Origin: Diphasiastrum complanatum
Lineage: Eukaryota; Streptophyta; Lycopodiopsida; Lycopodiales; Lycopodiaceae
Direction: 5' to 3'
Length of the DNA: 64,000 bases
NCBI GenBank assembly: GCA_029204225.1
Contig: CM055097.1
Coordinates: 46,870,617 to 46,934,616 of the forward strand
Each line of letters opens with the position of its first letter. The stretch's first letter is position 1. Position numbers and translations under genes: made by a program. Below, piece by piece: positions 45,744 to 54,750 of the stretch. The notes beneath the pieces were generated by a model, which saw only the letters and a program-made list of their open reading frames with translations, did no database searches and was not told the DNA's origin.

Positions 45744-47517
45744 CTGCATGCAAAAAACATGGATAAGAAGCCAGCTAGAACAGGATATATTCTGGTTAGT
45801 GAAGATTGTCTAAACACATGCTCCCCCTAATAATCTACTAATAACAATGGAAGTTATCAACCACCTTGGAGATCGATCGATCTCACTTTAGTATAGCCTT
45901 TCAGTAGCACCTATTACCAGCTAAATCCGTTCAATTTTCTATGCTTCTACAAATAGGTCACTTTAGATCTTATATTACTACAGCTCTTTCCATAGCATTT
46001 CTTATGAGCTCATTCCTTTCACTTCTCTATGCTTCTACAAAAGAATTACTTTGGAGGCTACCCCACGTGCTTCAGCAGGATAAATTCTGAATTGATGTAA
46101 AAGAGAACTTTTGCATCTGTCAAAAAGAAAGTTCCATGCATCTCTTTACTCAGCTAAAAAAGACACTCTCTTTAAGTACTTAAGAACTTGCAGGCATTCC
46201 ATAAATCTGGGACACAACAACAAAGCTAGTTGTCAGATATAAGCAGTCTCTCCTTGAGTTAAAAGCCTTCGAGCCCAATTTTCAAGAATACATCTCAGAA
46301 ATTAAGAATAACAATGCAGTTAGAGTAGACTGTTGCCAGTGGCCTCATAAAATACAACAACCAGAAGATGTAACCTCCGAAGCCATTGGTTAAATATGAC
46401 GGGCAGTTTAAACATCAAAGACTATTCTGAACATATTAGACAAGTGACACGGTGTTTAGAATGTCAACTGTCGAGGAAAATTTCTTAATTATGCCATTGT
46501 GAATGGGAGATTAATAAGTAACCTCAACTTATTAAAAAGAATTATTAGTTTCTAGGAGCTTGAGTAGCAAGTGCCATGAGACGTGTCAACATGAAAAATG
46601 TTCGGACTGAAAATGATGCGAATAGAAAGTGTTGCTAGGCTTCAGCAGCTATGAACATGGACTTATAAAGGCTTCAACGTCGAGCCGAATTAGATAAAGT
46701 GTCTGGTGGCTTACATATCTATAGCTTCATAGTTGGAACCATAATAGTCTTATGAAGGGTATTTTTCAACTTTCTCATTTTTCTCAATTCCAAATTCACC
46801 ATGTACCCTTTCATTAAATAGCCCTACTCTTGTACTACTTTGCTAGATCTTATTGGCTTATGGCTCTGGCCTGTTTAAAGAACATTTTAAAACTTGCTCC
46901 AAAAATTTCAACTTGATAAAACGGATCTGTACTCTAAAGCAAAGGTCATCATGAACCATAATGGACCTAAAAAGCCTTGTGATTGCAAATTTAGATACCC
47001 ATCATAAGGGATCCCCGAAAAAGTTCGCTATTGGATAAGAATTTTACTTGTTAAGAGATCATGAAGTCAATAACGCTTACTATGATGCATTGGTTTGAGT
47101 GCCTAGCTGTGTGATGCCATGAAATGTGAGTAGGAGTAACCATTATGTGGCTTAAAAAACGATCAGGACTGCAACCCACTTTGTTCATCAGAGACTTACA
47201 TCACCTTTTGTCATGAGCTGAAAAAGAGTACAATTGAAAACACACACGTTGCCTCCGCAAATTTTTTGGCAAATGTCATGTGAAGGCCATTGATCATGTA
47301 CTAAAGAAATCACGTCAAACTTAATTGACAGGTCACCCTAAATGCCAAATTTCAACATTATTTGAATCTGTCTTTCACTAATGAACCTTGATGACAAGCT
47401 GCTTATTTCACTACAATCACTACAATCTTTCTGTCATCTTACATCTCATTAACGACTACATGCTACTCTAGGCAAACACATAAAGAAACAGCGCAACAAG
47501 AATAAAGTCCTGCTTAC
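45744..47517 (-). other. Intron 3 (1774 bp)
   Basis: Donor AT|GTAAGC, acceptor GCAG|GTG. No transposon domain is visible in it. It is the only intron of the gene that looks free of recognisable elements. Confidence 0.85.
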
Positions 47518-47697
47518 ATTACTGTAGTTGTGTTGTCTTTAGAAAATCTGCAGACAGTTTCTTGTAAATGCTTAGTTGTTTCACCATCCATTGCTGCTAT
47601 TGCATAATAGCTGCCCAAAAAATGGACTTCTGCTTCCAAGTACTCCAAAAAGTGTTGCTGCATAATGCCTAAAGTCTCCCGGGTGCGGATGGAATCA
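47518..47697 (-). CDS. SixA-like histidine phosphatase, exon 3
   Basis: Acceptor TTCTGAATATGCAG before TGATTCC. The exon is 180 bp and completes Ser148, then residues 149-207 and two bases of Met208. It encodes SDSIRTRETLGIMQQHFLEY, EAEVHFLGSYYAIAAMDGE and TTKHLQETVCRFS. RTRET is the conserved Arg-containing turn after the SSDA segment, and SYYAIAAMDG with the following HL is typical of SixA-like phosphatases. The frame joins both neighbours exactly. Confidence 0.93.
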
Positions 47698-47829
47698 CTG
47701 CATATTCAGAAACTTGCATATGATCACTCTTCAACTCGAAATGAATCTGTTATTCTGGAATCTCTCTGCTTATGGACTGCATGATGGGAAACAACTGTTT
47801 TGATAATTACGTCCAAAAATTTACCAGGT

Positions 47830-48470
47830 TCTAAGCAAGGTACCCTTGTTTCATTCAAAGTTGTTGCAATGGAATTTTATTAGTGATTTGCCAGTCGATT
47901 ATCGGAATGAGTGCACGCGAAATGTGTTACAAGCTCTTGAGGATGCCATTTGGTGGATGGAGCAGAAAAACTCAATTTCTAACACCATGATAGTGGATCC
48001 AGGAGGTAAATTCTCAATATTGAAAATCAGTTTGATTGATGGTTGTTCATGTGGATGTCTCTTTAATATGAATTCTTTCAAACTTATTGATTTGTTTCAA
48101 GTGAGGCGCAAGAATTTAGGGGAGAAAGTGAAGTACTATTTGATTCCCGTTCCACTCACAACTTTATAAATTCTTCTGTTGTGCAGAGACTTAGATGGTG
48201 AAGAACAATCACAAATATAAGGTCAATTGGCAAAGGGTATAGATACCGAGGTGTGGAGCATTTAGGTTCCATACATGAAGTAAGATCTGCAACACATCAG
48301 CGAGAAAACTGATTTTAACATTATGAAATTAGATAGAACTTATGTTTTTTAAGAAATCTGATGGACTAAAGATAGATTATAAAAGCCATCAGCTGAGTTT
48401 CTCAGTTGATGGTAAGGTAGTTTCCATTATCGGAATAAAGAGTTCATGTACTGAGCCAACCATTTCGGTG
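47830..48470 (+). pseudogene. Chromovirus gag-protease fragment in intron 2
   Basis: NVLQALEDAIWW corresponds to VLQNLEDAFRIA in the chromovirus at 19968-20640. GGKFSILKISLIDGC corresponds to the pre-protease region. The protease loop, in a shifted frame, reads LFDSRSTHNFINSSVVQRL, with the D-S-G Gly changed to Arg. The knuckle region between gag and protease is deleted. A further open frame at 48342-48440 matches the protease-RT linker. Opposite orientation to the host gene. Confidence 0.75.
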
Positions 48471-48559
48471 AGTAGAAATAGAGTCCGCGGCATCTGTGGA
48501 CGGCTCGTCGGGCTCAGCAGCTGTCTCAGAATATGTCTCCATAATGCGAGCCCTCTCCG

Positions 48560-48717
48560 CAGCGGGGATGACCATACAAATGCCCTCCATCCCTCACACC
48601 CTCACACTCTCTGTCTCTTCCTCTCTCTCTCTCTCTCACACAGATCACCACACACACACAACTGAATGCACACAAATCAACACACAATTTTCACACACAC
48701 ACACACGCACACAAACA

Positions 48718-48775
<58 letters not shown>
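48560..48775. repeat. Compound CT/CA microsatellite
   Basis: Mixed ctctct and cacaca runs, ending in about 55 bp of pure CT (48721-48775). Confidence 0.95.
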
Positions 48776-48777
<2 letters not shown>

Positions 48778-49046
48778 GCTCTTCCGCCCTTGTCCACTCT
48801 CTTCCTGCTCTCGGGTTCTGCGGACTGTCCGCAGGGCCTGCGGGTTTTTGCTTTTTTTTTTTTTTTTTTTTTAAAAAAAAGCGCGTCCGGGGCCCCCAAC
48901 GCATCCGCGTCCAGACGCTGGACGCGTCCAGCCCTTAAAAAAAAAAAAATTTAAAAAAAAAGGACGCGTCCGACCCCGCGTCCGGGGGTCGGGTCGGACA
49001 CGTCCGGGTCCGGGCGTCGGACGCGGGCACTTCGGCCCGGACCCTC
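48776..49046. repeat. GC-rich palindromic block with A/T tracts
   Basis: CpG-dense sequence built around the words gcgtcc and ggacgcgtcc, interrupted by long T and A runs. 48917-48932 (GCTGGACGCGTCCAGC) is a perfect 16-bp palindrome. It abuts an AT microsatellite. Probably part of a non-coding DNA element; no transposase. Confidence 0.5.
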
Positions 49047-49053
49047 ATGTCTG

Positions 49054-49055
<2 letters not shown>

Positions 49056-49104
<49 letters not shown>
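49056..49104. repeat. (AT)n flanking the fold-back element, left
   Basis: About 49 bp of alternating AT immediately left of the terminal inverted repeat. Confidence 0.95.
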
Positions 49105-49108
<4 letters not shown>

Positions 49109-49360
49109 TAGGTCCCGTGGTACCGGGTACCGCAGATCTCGGTACCGGGGGACCATACTCGTACCGCTGTACCGTACCGGTCCCACGTTACCAAAAAAAA
49201 AAAAAAATTCTTTACAAAAATCTCGGGAAAAAATTTTAATTTTTTTTTTTTTATTATGGTACCACCCTGGTACTGCGGATCCCAGGGCGGTACCGTACCG
49301 GCGGTACCACTGTTATGGTACCGGCGGTACCATAACAGCGGTACCACAGGGCACTATGAT
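49105..49360. mobile_element. Fold-back element inserted in an AT microsatellite
   Basis: The ends ATCATAGGTCCCGTGGTACC (49105-49124) and, read on the other strand, ATCATAGTGCCCTGTGGTACC-like sequence (49340-49360) form imperfect terminal inverted repeats. The interior is full of ggtaccg words and has a poly-A/poly-T rich centre. AT dinucleotide runs lie on both sides. The arrangement is like the Micron MITEs of rice, which sit in TA microsatellites (family knowledge), though I claim no sequence relation. Confidence 0.65.
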
Positions 49361-49384
49361 ATATATATATATATATATATATAT
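49360..49384. repeat. (AT)n flanking the fold-back element, right
   Basis: About 25 bp of AT dinucleotides to the right of the element. Confidence 0.93.
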
Positions 49385-49900
49385 TTGAATGTCATGACAC
49401 ACCTTGTGTTGGTCACGCGGGCATACACAAAATATTAAATTTGGTGCGAAGGAACTTCTTTTGGCCAAAGATGAAACTTCTCATAGAATCTTATGTTGCT
49501 AAGTGTAAACAGTGCCAAATGGCTACAACCGATCGCTTTAAAGTTGGAGGACTGTTATTACCATTGGAGATACCATCTAAAAGGTGGGAGAGTATTTTGG
49601 TGGATTGTAATTGGTCCTCCCAGGACGTTGAAAGAAAATGATGTTATTTGGGTAATAGTTGATCACCTTACCAAGTTAGCCACCTTTATTCCTGTGAAAA
49701 TGACCATAAAAGCTTCTGATTTAGCCCAAATCTTTGTGGAATGTTGTTTGAGTTGTATGGTTTGCTTTTAGATATTGTTAATGATCATGATTCCAAATTC
49801 ACTAGACATTTCTACTCAGTCGTATTCATAAACACTTCAACTTGGAGCTGCCCTTAGGTTCAGTTCTTCTTATCATACAGAATCAGATGGTCAACTAACC
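49385..49900 (+). pseudogene. Chromovirus integrase fragment in intron 2
   Basis: ECHDTPCVGHAGIHKILNLV, FFWPKMKLLIESYVAKCKQC (H2C2 finger complete), GGLLLPLEIPSKRWESILVD (first catalytic Asp), WVIVDHLTKLATFIPVK and KASDLAQIFVE match the integrase at 22900-24020 closely. It has a frame shift after ILVD. ESDGQ near 49890 is the third motif; then sequence jumps into the region before reverse transcriptase. Confidence 0.85.
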
Positions 49901-51180
49901 TTACTAAGAACCTAGATCGTCATATTAGGGAAGAGTTCATGGATGTGTTCACGAGGGAACTTCCTTCTATTTTACCCCCTAAAAGATATGTGGAACATAA
50001 GATTGAGTTCATTCCTGGATCATCTCCTATTAATAGACCACCTTATGAAAGGAGTCTAAAAGAGGAGGAAGAGATGTGAAGCATGATTGAGGACTATCTT
50101 GCCAAAGGGCAGTCAAGATCTGGCTTCTTCCCCCTTTGCCTCTCTAATCATTCCGGTGAAAAAGAAGGATGGGTCTTGGAGGATGTGTGTGGATTTATCG
50201 AGGCTTGAAAAAGATAATTGTTAAGCATCAATATCATATGCCACGCATAGATGATCTTTTAGATGCCCTTCATGGTGCTACAATGTTTAGCAAAATTGAC
50301 TTGAAGAGTAGTTATCACCAGGTGAGAGTTCGCGAAGAGGATGTGTATAAGACTGCCTTCTGAACTCGCTTTGGACACTATGAATTTCTAGTTATGCCTT
50401 TTGGATTGACTAACGCCCCTGCAACATTTATGATATTAATGACCGATGTGCTTAGCCCATTTATTAACAAATTTGTGGTTAACTTTGTTGATGACATCCT
50501 TGTTACATTTGTGCTAATGTTGTGCATGTAAGTCACCTTAGAACTGTGTTGTCAACTTTGAGGGAAAACGTATTGCTAATGATAAAAAGAGTGAATTATT
50601 TAAAAGGAAATTGCATGTTTGGGTATATAGTGTCAGCGCATGGGATAAAACCAGATCCTTAGAAAGACTTTTGTTCTTCCAAAATTGTAGCTACATTCAC
50701 TCTAAAAATTGTTGACCTCATAAACTATTTGTTGTGGAAACGGATGCAAGTGACATTGTCGTTGGGGTAGTTCTGATGCAAGAGGGTAGGCCTGTGGCCT
50801 TTGAGAGCAAGAAGCTCAACCCTGCATAGAAGAATTATCCAACTCATGAGAAGGAATTGTATGCCATAGTCCACGCTTTGAAGGCATGGAGGCATTATAT
50901 GTGTACACCGATATGTTACAGAAAAATAAGTGAAAAGAATGGATGAAGGTTCAACAACAAAGTTTCAATGCTTTGCAACAAGTTGTGACTAACTTCGTCA
51001 CTCTAAAAATTGTTGACCCTCAGAAACCATTTGTTGTGGAAATGGATGCAAGTGACATCACCGTTGGGGCAGTTCTGATGCAAGAGGGTAGGCATGTGGC
51101 CTTTGAGAACAAGAAGCTCAACCCTACACACTTGGACACTTGGTCCAGTGAACGAGTGACATGTCATGGGTTGACATGAC
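49901..51180 (+). pseudogene. Chromovirus reverse transcriptase and RNase H in intron 2
   Basis: EFMDVFTRELPSILPPKRYV opens the pre-RT part; PRIDDLLDALHGATMFSKID, LKSSYHQVRVREEDVYKTAF, a stop, [19 protein letters not shown] and [11 protein letters not shown] follow. The catalytic box is FVDD, with both Asp intact. RNase H appears as KPFVVEMDASDITVGAVLMQ preceded by the normal connection WMKVQQQSFNALQQ. A second partial copy of the same RNase H segment lies 301 bp to the left (50698-50828 against 50999-51127). Confidence 0.85.
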
Positions 51181-51290
51181 ATGTCACAGGCTGACTAGAC
51201 CAAGTGAACGAGTGACATGTCATGGGTTGACTGGTCAAACATGACATGTCACGGGCTCACTAGACCACTTGGTCCAATGTATGAGTGACA
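51133..51290. repeat. Tandem repeats with internal 12-bp inverted repeats
   Basis: The phrase gaacgagtgacatgtcatgg occurs twice. Each unit also contains atgacatgtcac, the exact reverse complement of gtgacatgtcat. acttggtcca-like ends flank the array. Confidence 0.8.
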
Positions 51291-51429
51291 AATTTCAACT
51301 TACTCGCCTATGCGTTGGGAAACTGCCAAGTGGCAAGTGTCGACTGTGCATGGAATTGACCATGTGTTGACGTTAGGAGAGGGTTAGGGTTAAGGGGTGC
51401 TTGAGGATTGTGCATAAGTGAGATATTGG

Positions 51430-51431
<2 letters not shown>

Positions 51432-51491
<60 letters not shown>
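51432..51491. repeat. (CT)n microsatellite
   Basis: About 60 bp of CT. Confidence 0.97.
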
Positions 51492-51493
<2 letters not shown>

Positions 51494-51529
51494 AGACACT
51501 TAGACGCTCTTTTTTCTTTCCATACATGG

Positions 51530-52753
51530 TGGGATTTGCCAGTGAATGTGGCCAAGACTAAGGTTATGGTGTTCAACACCTCTAGGTCCTTCATGATGCA
51601 GCAGGAGCTTCTATGGGATGGTCATCCACTTGAGGTTGTTGATTCCTATACATACCTAGGGGTACTATTCTCGAAGCCCACGTTCAGCACGAGACTACTC
51701 TTCAGCTCACACATCAGGGATGCGACCAGTAGGTGCCGACTCTTTGACACTATGGTTGTGCCCTCAGCTATGTATGTCGCCGTGACAAGGAGTACTGGTC
51801 TAACAGCTACTGATTGGACATACATCTCCCGGCTCCAGATTCGAATGCTCTCTCGGATGATATAGGCTAAGCCCTCAGTACCACATCAGATTATATTGGC
51901 AGAGTTCACAGTCTCCCCCATTCATATTGAGGCCTTATTCCATATTGTCATATTTATACAGAGGTTGGAAGATTTTCAAGAAGGACGTACACACTATGTT
52001 GTTGCCGCTCTATCTTCATCTCGGTGTCTACGCTCAGAGGGACACCTCTTCTCATGGTATTCCTAGGCTTGTCGTATCCTCTACACATTGGGTATCCAAA
52101 TTATTGACCTACCTGCGGGCACCCATCAGTACATCAAAGGCCACCTCTACAGATTATATCTTCATAGCACCTGGCAGGGTCCACTGGGGACCAAGAGTGG
52201 GTTCTACCACACACACTTTCTATCTCTTGATCCAGCTGGCTGCCCCATAGTACGTGACTACTTACTGAGGAGTATATCACACAGACTGCGGAGAGTGATG
52301 GGTCAATTTCGGGTTTCCTCACATCAGTTGGCCATTGAGACCTAGATACAATGGCACCCCATGAGAGGGCCAGCTTTGTAGCATGTGTGTTATGCATGAG
52401 ATTGAGGACGAGTCACATTTCAAATGTCCAACCTACTATGAGATTCGGGGGATTGGGGGAGGCACTACTGCTTGTTCAGGGAGCACCCAGTTACGCTTTC
52501 TACCTTGATATCCTATGAGGACCCCAGATGTGTCGCACTGATGATCCGGGAGATGTCAGACTTGAGGAGGAGACTGGATATTGATGCACATTCCTTGTTA
52601 CAGCTGAGCATCAGTGAGTGCATATCCCGTCGGAGACAAAGATGTGAGGTACCTCTAGGCTATGATTCAGATGGAGAGGCCGAGATTTCGGATTCTTTAG
52701 CAGAGACAGTGTTAAAACCCAGAGCGCCACGGCAGCAGAGACGACAGCGATAG
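51530..52753 (+). pseudogene. LINE (non-LTR retrotransposon) 3' fragment
   Basis: VNVAKTKVMVFNTSRSF then HPLEVVDSYTYLGVLFS is the end of a non-LTR reverse transcriptase (K-T-K-VMVF and YLGV blocks). Further on, CVMHEIEDESHFKCPTYYEI matches the C-terminal Cys-His segment (C...E-x-E-x-HF..CP.Y..IR) of LINE ORF2 proteins. The frame is shifted several times. The tail ends with an Arg-rich segment at 52740. The 5' part, including endonuclease and the YxDD box, is missing, as is usual for truncated LINEs. Confidence 0.75.
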
Positions 52754-54650
52754 CCTACCAGGCGGCAGAGGTCCATGGCACATCCAGTGACAGCTTCACA
52801 GCATACCATCCATCATTTCTTCCATGTTGGTGGACATCATGATGTACTATTCTAGGCTGGTGGACCCTGACTAGGCCAGCCATCTCATGCATTGTATAGA
52901 CAGTTTTAGTTTGCAGTTATCGATTTTATAGGTGATTGAGCTTTAAGCTCCTATGACACTTGACATGTACCTTTTCTTAGTCCTACGTATCCTTAGGGTA
53001 TTCAAGGATGTTAATAAAATCTTTCTTTCTCTCTCCCCCTTAGAAAAGGAGAAAAACCTTGATTTTCAGCTCAAAAAAGCTCGTTTGACCTTACCTTTAC
53101 TTCAAATGGGACTCGCAGTGTACAAATATTGGGGAATCGAAGTGTCCCAAATACTTTGTGGACATGGAAATAAGACAAATGAGTGGATAGAAATCTTATT
53201 TTGCAATGGAACAATCATGTCCTCAATTTAATCCATGGAGATTTCACAAAAAGAGGAAACTATTTTGAACATAGGTCGCTTTGATCTTAGTTTTTAGTGG
53301 TGAGAGTGGGGGATGAATCATTACTAGAGCTAAGTGGGTCGAAATTGAGAGAGTGCAAAAGCAGTTTCTTACCACACATAAAAGTGAAGCAAATAACACC
53401 TAATCCTTCCCCTTGGGTGAAAGCAATTTCCTCCCATGGGGAGCCATAGACATCATGAGAACAATTAGTTATATAGAGAGGATTTCACATGGAGATCGCC
53501 TCTTGAAGGTAGCTATGTAAAGTTCCTAACAACCTCAAAGGAATGGTAGGCGTTCAGATTATTTAGAAGGAGCACTTATAGAGGAAAACACAATACTACA
53601 AGGATCAAATAAGTCCACATGTAGGATACTTGGTGCAATAGCAAAACAAAGGGGATGTTTCAATCAAGAGAAATGAACTGACCTAATTTGAAATGGAAGG
53701 GACACATTCATGGTATAGTATCAAGAAAATTTGCAAAGAGTAATAAATGTCAAGGTATTGACAACTTTCCAATGAACAAAGATAGAATGACCAATGATAG
53801 AGTACTTTTTAATGCTTCCTAGAAAAGAGCTTACTACCTCGGCTCTCCTGCATTCAAGGACTCCAAACATAACTAACAAGTTCGTTCGCCAAGGCAGTAT
53901 TTACAATGTACAAGCTCCTACAAGCTCCAATGCCTCTCAAAATGAACATATGAGCGTTTGATTGACTAGGGCCCTAACCTAGTGACCAGAAGTCAAAGTT
54001 TGGCCCATATTGTAGCTCTTATAGTTTGAAAACTAATGGGTATCCTAATGGCTCAAATCATAAAAATTCCTTGATTAACCATTGTGAACAAACAAGGTAC
54101 TTGAGTGTATTGAGAAAACGATGAAATGAATCAAGTAGAATGTGTATGTAAGCATCCACGGCTTGTAAATCAAAAACCTTATTACTACAAGGCAAGAACA
54201 ACAATGATTTGTATGCATTCCAAAAAAAATTTGAATTTTGAACATGAATGAGCCATTTCTTCATCTTGTGCAAGTGCCAATCAATTGCCATTGGATTTAT
54301 TGTCCAATCACATTTCGTTCTACTCCATAATTTATGCATGCCATAGTTCTTATAGTTGCTACTTTATGGGAATAAGCGGCATTTTTTTTCAATCTTCTAT
54401 GAGGGGGTCTTACACTTACCACATAAATCTCCAGTGGTCATGCAAAAAGTTTTTACAATATTTGTGTAACTTATGAGGATCTTGTTCATTGTGCAACACC
54501 GGAAGTGTCAATATAAACCAATAAGCTTATTTGTGTAAAATGGTAATATAAACAAATAAGTTGCTCATGTAAAACATGAATGTTTATTGCCTCATATACG
54601 ACAGATTTACTTAATTTCATGAATTGGTGCAAATTAGCCAAATAAACAAC
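52754..54650. other. Unassigned part of intron 2
   Basis: No known domain. Open frames at 52953-53231 (plus) and 54058-54339 (minus) have no recognisable motif and no coding-like neighbours, so I treat them as chance. Confidence 0.5.
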
Positions 54651-54750
54651 CTGCACAATATGATTTCTGGAATCCATCCTTTTTCTCTCAACTTGGCCGC
54701 TATATTGGCTGCTGCCCTACGCCCACGCGTGCTTAGAGGTCTTTCGTGAT
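54651..54750 (-). CDS. SixA-like histidine phosphatase, exon 2
   Basis: Acceptor GCTGATACAG before ATCACGAA; donor TTGTGCAG|GTTGTT. The 100-bp exon completes Asp115 and encodes DHERPLSTRGRRAAANIAAK, LREKGWIPEIILC and two bases of Ser148. DH-RPL-x-x-G is the signature that follows the RHA motif in SixA and related phosphatases, and GW-P--IL precedes the SSDA/RT turn. At 100 bp it is easily missed by ORF length filters. Confidence 0.93.

Larger units (their letters stand above)
47698..54650 (-). other. Intron 2 (6953 bp), packed with transposons
   Basis: Donor CAG|GTTGTT, acceptor GCAG|TGA. From right to left along transcription it holds unassigned sequence (52754-54650), a LINE fragment, a CT microsatellite and palindromic tandem repeats. 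Beyond these are chromovirus RT, RNase H and integrase remnants, a fold-back element inside an AT microsatellite, a GC-rich palindromic block, and a chromovirus gag-protease fragment. Confidence 0.85.

Noticed and set aside
47846-48169. Possible extra host exon next to exon 3
   Set aside because: Its motifs align with gag and pre-protease of the chromovirus at 19968-21120, and it lies on the opposite strand to the host gene.
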